Part shown: in pieces, positions 51,425 to 60,446 of the stretch
Layout: every line of letters starts with the position of its first letter
Position numbering within the stretch: position 1 is the stretch's first letter
From: [Mycobacterium] fortunisiensis
GTDB lineage: Bacteria; Actinomycetota; Actinomycetes; Mycobacteriales; Mycobacteriaceae
NCBI RefSeq assembly: GCF_019050325.1
Contig: NZ_VOMB01000009.1
Coordinates: 62,001-126,000, forward strand
Direction: 5' to 3'
Length of the DNA stretch: 64,000 nt
The notes under the pieces: generated by a model
Database searches by the model: none
What the model was told of the DNA's origin: nothing
What the model saw: only the letters and a program-made list of their open reading frames with translations
Program-made: the position numbers and the translations under genes

Positions 51425-51457
51425 GGGCAGCCACGTCCAAGCGGCGGGGCAGCCACG
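51417..51457. repeat. Two direct copies of a 19-nt unit
   Basis: AAGCGGCGGGGCAGCCACG at 51417-51435 and 51439-51457 (22-bp period), starting within the right arm of palindrome F; probably a local duplication. Confidence 0.7.
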
Positions 51458-51475
51458 CGACACCGCCCGAACCCG

Positions 51476-52489
51476 CTAAGCGGTCGCCTCGTCCTCGACT
51501 TCTGCCGTCACAAACCCGACGAATGACGTGATCTCGTCGACCGCGTGCCGTGCATCGGGGTTGATGTCGAAGCTCAGCTGGAACATGTGCATCGCCCGGT
51601 CCCACACCTGGACCCACACCGGCACGCCGGCGGCCTTGAGCTTGTCGGCCAGCGCGAAGGCATCGTTGAGCAGCATCTCGTGGGTGCCGACCTGCAGCAG
51701 GAACGGCCCGAGCCCGTGCAGGTCGGCCTCGGGCGGCATCACCGGTGTGGGCCGGGTGCCGTTGACCGTGGCGAACACGTCGTAGATGAACTTCACCGTC
51801 ATGAACGGGAACATCACATCGCGATGTTCTTGCAGGGCACGGTATTTCAGGTCCATGTCGGACGAGGTCAGTGGTGAGAGCAGCACTTGTCCGGCGGGCA
51901 CCGGCAGCCCGGCGTCGCGGGCGGCCAGCGCGGTGTCCGCCGCCATCAACCCGCCGGCCGAATCGCCGGCCAGGACAATCTGATCCGCGGAATACCCGAG
52001 CGACAACGCCAGGCGGTACCCGTCGAGGCCGTCGGCGACCGCGTCATCGATGTCGGCTTGCGGGGCCAGGCGGTAGCCGACGTTGAGCACGCGTGCCCCG
52101 GTGCCGGCCGACAGCTTCGACACGAAACGCCGGTGGGAGTTCAGCCCCAGGGTCACCAGTGCCGACCCGTGCAGGTAGACGATCACCCGGTCGGAATCGC
52201 GGGCCTCGGGAGCGATCACCCACTCAGCCGGGCAGTTGGGCAGCGCCACGGGGGTCACTTCGGTGCCCGGCAGCGGCTTGATGGAGCGCAGCGGCCGATC
52301 GATGACATCGAGGCGGGCGCGCTGCAGCAGTGCGGGTGCGACGCGGTTGATGGCCATGCCGATCAGGGTCAGCAGACCGAGCAGTGGACGCAGGGTGAGC
52401 GACGTGGCGATGCCGAGTGCTCTGGACTGCACGGATGCGGGACCGAAGTGCACAGTGGCCGGCCGACTGCGCCAATCGAGCGAATTCAC
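51476..52489 (-). CDS. Alpha/beta-hydrolase esterase, hormone-sensitive-lipase type
   Basis: 337 aa. The oxyanion motif is VIVYLHGSALV (HGSA in place of the usual HGGG), the nucleophile elbow AGDSAGGLMAAD (Ser about 183), a catalytic Asp is expected near EADLHG/THEMLLND, and His in DRAMHMFQLS. The first ~60 residues include a hydrophobic helix (TLRPLLGLLTLIGMAINRVA) that may attach it to membrane. It belongs to the Lip family of mycobacterial carboxylesterases. GTG 52489 starts the frame. Substrate unknown. Confidence 0.87.
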   Translation of the reverse strand: MNSLDWRSRPATVHFGPASVQSRALGIATSLTLRPLLGLLTLIGMAINRVAPALLQRARLDVIDRPLRSIKPLPGTEVTPVALPNCPAEWVIAPEARDSDRVIVYLHGSALVTLGLNSHRRFVSKLSAGTGARVLNVGYRLAPQADIDDAVADGLDGYRLALSLGYSADQIVLAGDSAGGLMAADTALAARDAGLPVPAGQVLLSPLTSSDMDLKYRALQEHRDVMFPFMTVKFIYDVFATVNGTRPTPVMPPEADLHGLGPFLLQVGTHEMLLNDAFALADKLKAAGVPVWVQVWDRAMHMFQLSFDINPDARHAVDEITSFVGFVTAEVEDEATA

Positions 52490-52522
52490 GATACTCAGGG
52501 TACTGGGTACCTGAAGTCGCGC

Positions 52523-54403
52523 TCAGGGCAGGTTGATCGCCGCCTGATCTGCGATGACCTTGTTGGCGTCGGCCAGCACGCCCTTGTCACGCTCGATGGC
52601 GTCGGAGTTGATCTGCAGCACGTATACGCTGCCCGGCGCCGGAACCGCCACGGTGGTCTGGCTGATCGCGCGGCGCTGCTTGCCCTTGGCGTAGGTGCCG
52701 CTCAGATGCACCGAGGGGAACCCGCTGATGTTGCCTCGGGACACGTCCCCGCTGGGCTTGTAGTCGGCCAGGTTCTGCAGCTCGCTGGGGGCGTACTCCA
52801 GCAGCTTGTTCGGGTCGACGTCGCCGGTCAGCTTCGAGATCAGGGAGACGATCGATGGTGGGTCGGCGGGGTTGACCGGGTCGTTGACGATCGCGTTGTA
52901 GGCCCAGGCCGGCGTGCGGGTCCCGGCGTCGATCCATCCCGGGGGAGTCGGCATGGTGAACATCGGGGCGCCCGGATCACCTCGGTGCACCGGTGTTTCG
53001 ACGATGCCGCTCTGCTTGATGTAGTCGGCGATGGTGAAGGCGTGCACCGGCGCTTTGGCCGATGTGGAGGTCTCGTCGTTGGCTGCCGCCGCGGAGGTGG
53101 TCTCGGCGCCGGCCTCGTTGTTCTCGTCGCCTGAGCCGACCGCCAGGGTGATGCCGCCGACGAGCAGGATCACGGCGCCGATGGCCGCCGCGATCATGAT
53201 GGGCTTCTTGCGGTCGGCCGGCTTCTTCGGCACCGGGTTGCGCGGCAACGGCGGCGGCCCGAAGTTGGTCTGTGGCAACCCGCCGGGCCCGCCGGGTGCG
53301 CCCGGTCCACCCAGGCCCGGCTGGTTGAGCGACGCCGGGTTCGCGACGGGCTTGTGGGACGAGGTCTCGTTGCCGGCCCACGAGGACGTGTACACCGGCG
53401 GCTCCGACGGCGGCGCCGGGCGCGACGTCGACGGTGACGGCGGGGGAGGCGTGGGCGGCTTGGGCGGCGCCGGCGGGGGGTTCACCGGTTTCGGGATGAT
53501 CAGCGGGGTGGTGGGCGGCGCCGGCTCGTGAGCGGGCGCCGGTGTGCGCACCTCGGGGGTGGTGCCGGTGGCTGCCTCGGCCAGTGCGACGGCGAAGTCG
53601 TGGCAGGTGTCGAAGCGGTCCTTGGGATCTTTCGCCAGGGCCTTGGCCATCACCGAATCGAAAACGGCGAGTTCGGGTTTCGTGGCAGCGAGCTTGGGTG
53701 GCGGGGAGTTCAGGTGGTGGCTGATCACCACGGCCGGATTGCTGTGCGCGAACGGTGGGGCACCGGTGAACAGCCGGTAGGCGGTGGCGGCCAGCGAGTA
53801 CTGGTCGGCCCGGCCGTCGAGCGGCTGGCCCATCAGCTGTTCGGGCGCGGTGTAGGACATCGACCCCACGGTGATGTTGGTCGAGGTGAGCCCGTTGACC
53901 TCGTCGGCGCGGCGCGCGATACCGAAGTCGGTGAGCATGATGCGGCGCTTGGCGCCTTGTTTGCTGGTGAGCAGGATGTTGGCGGGTTTGACGTCGCGGT
54001 GCAGCAGCTTGCGCTGGTGCGCGTAGTCCAGCGCGTCGCCGACGGCGGCGACGATCTCGACGACGTCTTCGGCAGGCATCCCCGACGGGTACTGATCGTG
54101 CAGCAGCTTCGCGGCGTCGTGCCCGTCGACGTAGTCCATCGAGATCCACAGCCGGCCCTCGAACTCGCCACGGTCGTGCACGCCGACGATGTGCGGATGC
54201 CACAGCGTGGCCGCCATGTCAGCCTCGCGGATGAACCGCTGCCGGAATTCATCATCCGAGCTGACGCTGATGGGCAGCACTTTGAGAGCGTCCTCGCGGG
54301 GTAACCGCGGGTGGGACGCCAGATAGACCTCGCCCATGCCTCCAGTGCCCACCAACCGCACGATGGTGAACCCTGCAAATTCCTGACCGCTAGCCAACGG
54401 CAT
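52523..54403 (-). CDS. Receptor Ser/Thr protein kinase with LpqN-like extracytoplasmic domain
   Basis: 626 aa. Kinase domain about 1-270: [11 protein letters not shown] loop, K41 in DALKVLP, catalytic [11 protein letters not shown] in LTDFGIARR, and an activation loop with Thr residues ([18 protein letters not shown]). A Pro-rich linker (~280-420) leads to one membrane helix ([20 protein letters not shown], about 430-450). The outer domain, with [20 protein letters not shown] and [13 protein letters not shown], resembles the LpqN/LpqT lipoprotein family. PknF/PknJ-like layout. ATG 54403 is chosen over an upstream in-frame start because the conserved kinase N-terminus follows. It is divergent from the MoxR-type gene. 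Confidence 0.92.
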   Translation of the reverse strand: MPLASGQEFAGFTIVRLVGTGGMGEVYLASHPRLPREDALKVLPISVSSDDEFRQRFIREADMAATLWHPHIVGVHDRGEFEGRLWISMDYVDGHDAAKLLHDQYPSGMPAEDVVEIVAAVGDALDYAHQRKLLHRDVKPANILLTSKQGAKRRIMLTDFGIARRADEVNGLTSTNITVGSMSYTAPEQLMGQPLDGRADQYSLAATAYRLFTGAPPFAHSNPAVVISHHLNSPPPKLAATKPELAVFDSVMAKALAKDPKDRFDTCHDFAVALAEAATGTTPEVRTPAPAHEPAPPTTPLIIPKPVNPPPAPPKPPTPPPPSPSTSRPAPPSEPPVYTSSWAGNETSSHKPVANPASLNQPGLGGPGAPGGPGGLPQTNFGPPPLPRNPVPKKPADRKKPIMIAAAIGAVILLVGGITLAVGSGDENNEAGAETTSAAAANDETSTSAKAPVHAFTIADYIKQSGIVETPVHRGDPGAPMFTMPTPPGWIDAGTRTPAWAYNAIVNDPVNPADPPSIVSLISKLTGDVDPNKLLEYAPSELQNLADYKPSGDVSRGNISGFPSVHLSGTYAKGKQRRAISQTTVAVPAPGSVYVLQINSDAIERDKGVLADANKVIADQAAINLP

Positions 54404-54537
54404 GGCCCGCAGACTACCGGTCTCGGAGCCGGGACCACGACTAAGCCGGGCTGTACCGCCCTCGTGGCGGCGTTGCGGCGGCATCGTGGCGGGGTCCCAA
54501 TAGGGCGGGTGGCGATGTGCCACGGCGCGTTCAGTCG

Positions 54538-54543
54538 TAGCGT
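54538..54543 (+). promoter_or_regulatory. Possible -10 of the MoxR-type gene
   Basis: TAGCGT lies 6 bp before GTG 54550, with no strong ribosome site, consistent with a leaderless transcript starting at that GTG. Confidence 0.35.
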
Positions 54544-54549
54544 GGAGTG

Positions 54550-55962
54550 GTGAGCCAACCCAAAAACGATGGTCGCCGGCCGCCCGCCCCCGGCGATCTG
54601 CCTCGTACCGTCGGTGAGCTACGCGCCTCCGGCCATCGTGAGCGGGGCGTCAAAGCCGAAATTCGGGAGAACGTGCTGGCTGCTCTGGCCGACCGCCGTG
54701 ACGTGTGGCCGGGCATCCTGGGCTTTTCCGACACCGTGATCCCGCAGCTGGAGCGCGCCCTGATCGCCGGGCACGACGTGGTACTGCTCGGCGAGCGGGG
54801 CCAGGGCAAGACGCGCCTGTTGCGCGCGTTGATCGGGCTGCTCGACGAGTGGACGCCGGTGATCGCCGGGTCCGAGTTGGGCGAACACCCGTACAGCCCG
54901 ATCACCCCGGAGTCGATCCGCCGGGCCGCCGACTCCGGTGAGGATCTGCCGATCGAGTGGCGCCACCGCAGCGAGCGCTACACCGAGAAGCTGGCCACCC
55001 CGGACACCAGCGTGGCCGATCTGGTCGGCGACATCGATCCGATCAAGGTGGCCGAGGGCCGCAGCCTGGGGGATCCGGAAACCATCGCCTACGGGCTGAT
55101 CCCGCGGGCACACCGCGGCATCGTGGCGGTCAACGAGCTGCCCGATCTGGCCGAGCGGATCCAGGTGTCGATGCTCAACGTGATGGAGGAGCGCGACATC
55201 CAGGTCCGCGGGTACACCCTGCGGCTGCCGCTGGACGTGCTCGTCGTCGCCAGCGCCAACCCCGAGGACTACACCAACCGCGGCCGGATCATCACCCCGC
55301 TCAAGGACCGGTTCGGTGCCGAGATCCGCACCCACTACCCGTTGGAGATCGACGACGAGGTGGGGGTGATCCGCCAGGAAGCCCAATTGGCCGCCGAGGT
55401 CCCGGATTATCTGCTCGGCGTGCTGGCCCGGTTCGCCCGCAATCTGCGTGAATCGAATTCGATCGATCAACGCTCGGGTGTGTCCGCGCGGTTCGCCATC
55501 GCGGCGGCCGAAACGGTGGCGGCCTCGGCGCGGCACCGCTCGGCGATCCTGGGTGAGGACGATCCGGTGGCCCGGGTGGTCGACCTGGGCACCGTGATCG
55601 ACGTGCTGCGCGGCAAGTTGGAGTTCGAGACCGGTGAGGAGGGACGCGAGCAGGCGGTGCTGGAGCATCTGCTGCGCCGCGCCACCGCCGACACGGCCCA
55701 GCGGCTGCTGGGCGGCATCGACGTCGGCCCGCTGGTGACCGCGATCGAGGAAGGTTCCCCGGTGACCACCGGTGAGCGGGTGTCGGCCAAGGATGTGCTG
55801 GCCGCCCTGCCCGATCTGCCGGTCATCGAGACGCTGGCTTCCCGGGTGGGCGCGACGTCGGTCGGTGAGCGGGCCGCCGCGATCGAATTGGCCTTGGAGG
55901 CGCTGTATCTGGCCAAGCGGGTGGACAAGCAGTCTGGGGAGGGCGAGACGGTATATGGCTGA
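54550..55962 (+). CDS. MoxR/Mg-chelatase-like AAA+ ATPase (Rv0958-like)
   Basis: 470 aa. Walker [17 protein letters not shown] (about residues 80-95), Walker [12 protein letters not shown] (E for the usual D-E pair), sensor [20 protein letters not shown] with the Arg finger region, then a C-terminal helical part. It works with the next gene's VWA protein; such MoxR-VWA pairs act as chaperone-like complexes that remodel or metallate partners. The stop overlaps the next start by 8 bp. GTG 54547 is an alternative start. Confidence 0.9.
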   Translation: MSQPKNDGRRPPAPGDLPRTVGELRASGHRERGVKAEIRENVLAALADRRDVWPGILGFSDTVIPQLERALIAGHDVVLLGERGQGKTRLLRALIGLLDEWTPVIAGSELGEHPYSPITPESIRRAADSGEDLPIEWRHRSERYTEKLATPDTSVADLVGDIDPIKVAEGRSLGDPETIAYGLIPRAHRGIVAVNELPDLAERIQVSMLNVMEERDIQVRGYTLRLPLDVLVVASANPEDYTNRGRIITPLKDRFGAEIRTHYPLEIDDEVGVIRQEAQLAAEVPDYLLGVLARFARNLRESNSIDQRSGVSARFAIAAAETVAASARHRSAILGEDDPVARVVDLGTVIDVLRGKLEFETGEEGREQAVLEHLLRRATADTAQRLLGGIDVGPLVTAIEEGSPVTTGERVSAKDVLAALPDLPVIETLASRVGATSVGERAAAIELALEALYLAKRVDKQSGEGETVYG

Positions 55963-57943
55963 TCCCGGTCGGGGACACGGGCACACCTCGCGGTATTCGC
56001 GATACACCGGTGGCCCGGACCCGCTGGCACCTCCGATCGATCTGCGCGACGCACTCGAGCAGATCGGCCAGAGCGTCATGGAGGGCAGCTCGCCGCGCCG
56101 CGCGTTGTCCGAGCTGATGCGTCGCGGCACCGAGGGCATGCGCGGCACCGACCGGCTGGCCGCCGAGGCCAACCGGAAGCGCCGGGAGTTGTTGCAGCAG
56201 CACAACCTTGACGGCACGTTGCAGGAGATCAAGAAGCTGCTCGACGAGGCGGTGCTGGCCGAGCGCAAGGAGTTGGCCCGTGCGCTCGACGACGACGCGC
56301 GGTTCGGCGAGCTGCAGATGGAGGCGCTCTCGCCGTCGCCGGCCAAGGCCGTTCAGGAACTCGCCGACTACGACTGGCGCAGTCCCGAGGCGCGGCAGAA
56401 GTACGAACAGATCAAGGATCTGCTGGGCCGGGAGATGCTGGACCAGCGGTTCGCCGGGATGAAGGAGGCGTTGGAGAACGCCACCGACGAGGACCGGCAG
56501 CGGGTCAACGACATGCTCGACGACCTCAATGACCTGTTGGACAAGCACGCCCAAGGGAAAGATACGGCCGAAGACTTCCAACAGTTCATGGACAAGCACG
56601 GCGAGTTCTTCCCGGAGAACCCGCAGAACATCGACGAGCTGCTGGATTCCCTGGCCCAGCGGGCCGCGGCCGCACAGCGGTTCCGCAACAGCTTGTCGGC
56701 CGAGCAGCGTGCCGAGCTGGATTCGCTGGCGCAGCAGGCTTTTGGTTCACCGTCGTTGATGAACGCGCTGAACCGGCTCGATTCACACCTGCAGGCCGCC
56801 CGGCCCGGTGAGGATTGGTCTGGTTCCGAGCGGTTCTCGGGTGGCGATCCGCTGGGCATGGGGGAGGGCGCGCAGGCCCTGTCCGACATCGCCGAGTTGG
56901 AGCAGCTGGCCGACGCGTTGTCGCAGAGCTATTCCGGGGCGTCGATGGACGACGTCGACCTGGAGGCGTTGGCCCGGCAGCTCGGCGACGATGCCGCGAT
57001 CGATGCTCGCACCCTGGCCGAGCTGGAGAAGGCGCTGGTGAACCAGGGTTTCATCGACCGTGGCTCGGACGGGCAGTGGCGGCTGTCGCCCAAGGCCATG
57101 CGGCAGCTCGGGCAGACGGCCTTGCGGGATGTGGCGCAACAGCTTTCGGGGCGCCACGGCGAGCGGGACACCCGTCGGGCCGGCGCGGCCGGGGAGTTGA
57201 CCGGCGCGACGCGGCCGTGGCAGTTCGGCGACACCGAGCCGTGGAACGTCACCCGCACCGTCACCAACGCGGTGCTGCGGCAGGCCGGCACCGGAGTCGC
57301 CGAGCGACCCATCCGGTTCGCGGTGGAAGACGTCGAGATCTCCGAAACCGAGACCCGTACCCAGGCGTGTGTGGCGCTGCTGGTGGACACGTCGTTCTCG
57401 ATGGTGATGGAGAATCGCTGGCTGCCGATGAAGCGGACGGCGCTGGCGCTCAATCATCTGGTGAGCACCCGGTTCCGCTCAGATGAGTTGCAGATCATTG
57501 CCTTTGGCCGGTATGCCCGCACCGTGTCCGCGGGCGAGCTGACCGCGTTGGAGGGCGTGTACGAGCAGGGCACCAACCTGCACCACGCGCTGGCGCTGGC
57601 GACCCGGCATCTGCGTCGTCATCCCAATGCCCAGCCGGTTGTGCTGGTGGTGACCGACGGTGAGCCCACCGCCCACCTGGAAGACTTCGGCGATGGGCAT
57701 GGAAGTGAAGTCTTCTTTGATTACCCCCCGCACCCACGCACCATCGCCCACACCGTGCGCGGTTTCGACGAGGTGGCCCGGCTCGGTGCGCAGGTGACGA
57801 TCTTCCGGCTGGGCTCGGATCCTGGGCTGGCCCGGTTCATCGATCAGGTGGCCCGTCGCGTGCAGGGCCGGGTCGTGGTGCCTGATCTCGACGGGCTGGG
57901 CGCCGCGGTGGTCGGCGACTACCTGCACTCCCGTCGCCGCTGA
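55955..57943 (+). CDS. VWA-domain protein (Rv0959-like)
   Basis: 662 aa. The N-terminal ~450 residues are charged and helical with coiled-coil character (DLRDALEQIGQSVMEG, EDRQRVNDMLDDLNDLLDKH). The C-terminal ~200 residues are a von Willebrand factor A domain with an intact MIDAS: LVDTSFSMVMENRW (DxSxS), GTNLHHALALATRHL and VVTDGEPTAHLEDF. No signal peptide, so cytosolic. ATG 55955 overlaps the upstream ATPase gene by 8 bp, indicating coupled synthesis of the two partners. Confidence 0.92.
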   Translation: MADPGRGHGHTSRYSRYTGGPDPLAPPIDLRDALEQIGQSVMEGSSPRRALSELMRRGTEGMRGTDRLAAEANRKRRELLQQHNLDGTLQEIKKLLDEAVLAERKELARALDDDARFGELQMEALSPSPAKAVQELADYDWRSPEARQKYEQIKDLLGREMLDQRFAGMKEALENATDEDRQRVNDMLDDLNDLLDKHAQGKDTAEDFQQFMDKHGEFFPENPQNIDELLDSLAQRAAAAQRFRNSLSAEQRAELDSLAQQAFGSPSLMNALNRLDSHLQAARPGEDWSGSERFSGGDPLGMGEGAQALSDIAELEQLADALSQSYSGASMDDVDLEALARQLGDDAAIDARTLAELEKALVNQGFIDRGSDGQWRLSPKAMRQLGQTALRDVAQQLSGRHGERDTRRAGAAGELTGATRPWQFGDTEPWNVTRTVTNAVLRQAGTGVAERPIRFAVEDVEISETETRTQACVALLVDTSFSMVMENRWLPMKRTALALNHLVSTRFRSDELQIIAFGRYARTVSAGELTALEGVYEQGTNLHHALALATRHLRRHPNAQPVVLVVTDGEPTAHLEDFGDGHGSEVFFDYPPHPRTIAHTVRGFDEVARLGAQVTIFRLGSDPGLARFIDQVARRVQGRVVVPDLDGLGAAVVGDYLHSRRR

Positions 57944-58010
57944 CTTCCGCGCTCAGCTCCGAGTGCGACGGTGCTGCAGCGGCTGGGTTGGCAGGGCATC
58001 CACATCGACA

Positions 58011-58057
58011 GTGACGCAGATGTCGTTGACGACGTGGTGCAGCGACCCCCGCGTCAC
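58011..58057. repeat. Intergenic palindromic repeat, copy G (divergent)
   Basis: Arms GTGACGCAGATGTCGTTG and (reverse complement) GTGACGCGGGGGTCGCTG; the right half shares GTGGTGCAGCGACCC with copy E. It lies 67 bp 3' of the VWA gene. Confidence 0.55.
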
Positions 58058-58094
58058 GCTCGGCGCAGAAACGGCCGCGTAGTCTCAATCAGCG

Positions 58095-58760
58095 ATGGGG
58101 ACGGGGCGAGTTGCGCAGGTGGTCGTGGTGGCGGCCGGGCTGACGCTCAGCGGCTGCACGCAGCTGGTAGACGGCTCCGCGACGGCCGGGTTCGAGCCGG
58201 GGCACTCGGCAGAGTCATCGGGAGCGCCGGCGTACAAACCCCAATCGTGCGAGCAACTGCATGCCGATCAGTGGATCGAGGTCCCTGGCAGCGAGCCCGG
58301 TCAGCCGCGGGTGCGCGTTGCGCAACCGCCGGGCTGGGATCCGGTGCCCGAGGCGGCCAAGGGCGTGGTCAAACTGATGTTGCGCAACACAGCTCTCGGC
58401 GACGGCGTGACGAATCCGGTGGTATCGCTGTCGACGGGGGACGTCACCGACGGCGACCGCACACCCAGGGAGTTGTTGGCCGACAGCATCAAGGGCCTGG
58501 AAAGCTCTGGCGGACAGAAGCTCACGCAGGAGCGGGCCGAGATCTGTGAGTTCCCGGCGATCATGGCCAGCTACACGATTCCGCCTGACGACGATCGCGG
58601 AAAGACGATCTACGTGACGGCGGTGACAGTGATGGTGCCGCTCGGATCGAGGGTGTGGAACGTGATCGCGATGGCGCAGACCACCGTGCCCAGCAACCCG
58701 ACGTACATGGCCGACGTCCAGGTGATGTTGGCCGGGTTGCGCATCGCGATGCCGCGCTGA
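58095..58760 (+). CDS. LpqN/LpqT-family lipoprotein
   Basis: 221 aa. Signal peptide with lipobox LSGC (Cys about 20). The mature part has a paired Cys (QSCEQLHADQW, EICEFPAIMAS) and the LpqN pattern of amphipathic strands, QPPGWDPVPEAAKGVVKLML and SNPTYMADVQVMLAGLRI. Surface lipoproteins of this family have been linked to mycomembrane lipid transport and host ubiquitin-ligase binding. The outer domain of the kinase encoded 3.7 kb upstream has the same fold type. ATG 58095. Confidence 0.8.
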   Translation: MGTGRVAQVVVVAAGLTLSGCTQLVDGSATAGFEPGHSAESSGAPAYKPQSCEQLHADQWIEVPGSEPGQPRVRVAQPPGWDPVPEAAKGVVKLMLRNTALGDGVTNPVVSLSTGDVTDGDRTPRELLADSIKGLESSGGQKLTQERAEICEFPAIMASYTIPPDDDRGKTIYVTAVTVMVPLGSRVWNVIAMAQTTVPSNPTYMADVQVMLAGLRIAMPR

Positions 58761-58834
58761 TCGGGTATTTGCTGACGTCGGCGTTTGGCGGTCCGGTAGC
58801 TTCTGCTCATTCGGACCGGCTGAGAGGCGGGGCA

Positions 58835-60133
58835 ATGGCACCGGCACTGGCACCACGCAGACGCACGCACGCGCTGTCGACATCCTTCCTGGGCGGGATG
58901 GCGTTGGCGATGGTGGCGGCGTTGGGGGTGACCCAACCGGTCGCCGCGGTGCAACTGTCGGCGCTCGTCATCGGCGCGAGTTCGACGAACCCGACCGGCG
59001 ACGGGGTCGCCGACTTCTACGGCGGGCTGTATCGGCAGGGGCAGGACGAGCCGGTGGTCGCGAACTTCTTCACCGGTCCGTTCGGGGTGTATCAGGCGCT
59101 CGAGGAGCACGGCTCCGAGGACAACGTGGTGCTGTCCTCAGGGTGGGGCGCGGCCAATGTGAGCCTGTTGCTGAGTTACGCGAAGCTGACCCACGATCCG
59201 GTGGTCGCGCAACCCTCGTTGTATGTGCTCGACAACAACGTCGCGAGCCCCAACGGCGGATTCGGTACGCGGCTACCGGTTTTCGGGCTGATCGGGGTGA
59301 ATCCGATCCCGACGCCGACGGATCCGGGGGTGCCGGTGGTCAACGTCGTCTATGAGTACGACATCAACTCCAACATCCCGGCCTACCTGTGGAATGCACC
59401 CGCGATGGCCAACTCGTTGATGGCGTACTTCGAGCGCAGGCTCAACCAGGACAGCCTGGATTTCCCCGTCGACGCGCAGGGCAATGTGCGCGACTGCGAT
59501 GCCGCCTGCCAGGACGAGCTGGCCGCCGGCGGGACCATCGTGCGCCAGACCGCCACCGGCACGGTGCGGATCAGCAAGGTCGACGACACCACTTACGTCG
59601 GGTACGAGTCCGCGGATCTGCCGCTGGTCGCGCCGCTGCGGGCGCTGGGGGAGCCGGGCAACCTGCTGGCCGACGCCGCCACCCCGGCGTTGCGCGCCGT
59701 CGTCGACTACGGGTATCCGGACAACGATCCACTGGCCAACCCGCAGAACTACGCGCCGGCCCGGCTGATCCCGACGGCGCAGGAGACGCAGCGGTTCGTC
59801 CACGACTTCACCGCCGGGTTGCAGGAGGGCGCCGACATTCTGCGTCAGGGCGGCTCGGCGGCGACCTCGGAGCGGGCATCGGTGCGCGAGGCCGCCGTGG
59901 AGCCGGAGCCGGTCGAGGCGCCGGCACGCTCGTCGGTACGTGCGGTCGCGCCGGCCTCCCGCCCGGCGCTGCGTACGGGCCCGAACTTCAGCCCGAAAGC
60001 CCTGGGCCGGGATCAGTCGGATTCGCACCGGGCGTCGGGGCCACGGGACGGCGGGACGGGGCCGCGGGCCGGGAAGTTGCGGTCCTCGGCGGCGGGCTCG
60101 CCGCAACGCAGTTCACATTCACGTGACAATTGA
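58835..60133 (+). CDS. Exported PE-PPE-domain hydrolase-like protein lacking the nucleophile Ser
   Basis: 432 aa. Signal-like N-terminus (FLGGMALAMVAALGVTQPVA), then a PE-PPE (PF08237-type) alpha/beta-hydrolase domain: GASSTNPTGDGVADFYGGLY, a strand-elbow VVLSSGWGAANVSLLLSYAK, LDNNVASPNGGFGTRLPVFG and NSLMAYFERRLNQDS. Where active members have G-(Y/N)-S-Q-S, this one reads SGWGA, so the nucleophile Ser appears replaced by Trp. The last ~110 residues are a Pro/Ala/Arg/Ser-rich low-complexity tail. ATG 58835 has GAGGCGGGG upstream. Confidence 0.75.
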   Translation: MAPALAPRRRTHALSTSFLGGMALAMVAALGVTQPVAAVQLSALVIGASSTNPTGDGVADFYGGLYRQGQDEPVVANFFTGPFGVYQALEEHGSEDNVVLSSGWGAANVSLLLSYAKLTHDPVVAQPSLYVLDNNVASPNGGFGTRLPVFGLIGVNPIPTPTDPGVPVVNVVYEYDINSNIPAYLWNAPAMANSLMAYFERRLNQDSLDFPVDAQGNVRDCDAACQDELAAGGTIVRQTATGTVRISKVDDTTYVGYESADLPLVAPLRALGEPGNLLADAATPALRAVVDYGYPDNDPLANPQNYAPARLIPTAQETQRFVHDFTAGLQEGADILRQGGSAATSERASVREAAVEPEPVEAPARSSVRAVAPASRPALRTGPNFSPKALGRDQSDSHRASGPRDGGTGPRAGKLRSSAAGSPQRSSHSRDN

Positions 60134-60446
60134 GGAAATTCTTTCCCAGGCAATAACCGGCCGCATTCTTTGCATTGGCAATAGGTTGGGCCGCGACAGC
60201 GATTATTGACATCTATGAAAGTAATTACGGGGGTCATTGCGTTGTCAATAGGATGGCCGCTGAACTGCGGTTATGTATCAATACAATTGGTTGTGCGTTG
60301 CCGCTCGGGCTGCCGAATATTCAGCTTTTATCGGTTGCGGCCGGCCAAATGTCGCCATAGCATTCTCAGCAGTTTCTAAGTCGCCGCGCAGTGTGGCGCG
60401 GATGCTCAGAATGGGCCGTTTCTCCTTATTGTCAAGGGGCTGGGAC
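60134..60446. other. AT-rich gene-free region upstream of family member 2
   Basis: 313 bp, markedly AT-rich. Contains GATTATTGAC (60201-60210; also at 61809-61818), GAAAGTAATTACG (60217-60229; near-copy at 944-957) and the degenerate direct-repeat box at 60363-60381. An in-frame extension of the next gene to 60273 is not credible: it has no signal peptide and crosses this control region. Confidence 0.6.
60363..60381 (+). promoter_or_regulatory. Degenerate MprA-like box upstream of family member 2
   Basis: TTCTCAGC-AGT-TTCTAAGT, 8+3+8 with the second half diverged; 65 bp before the ATG at 60447. Confidence 0.45.

Noticed and set aside
60273-60446. N-terminal extension of the secreted protein at 60447
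   Set aside because: It would place about 58 residues before the signal-like head and run through AT-rich control DNA; the ATG at 60447 has a good ribosome site.
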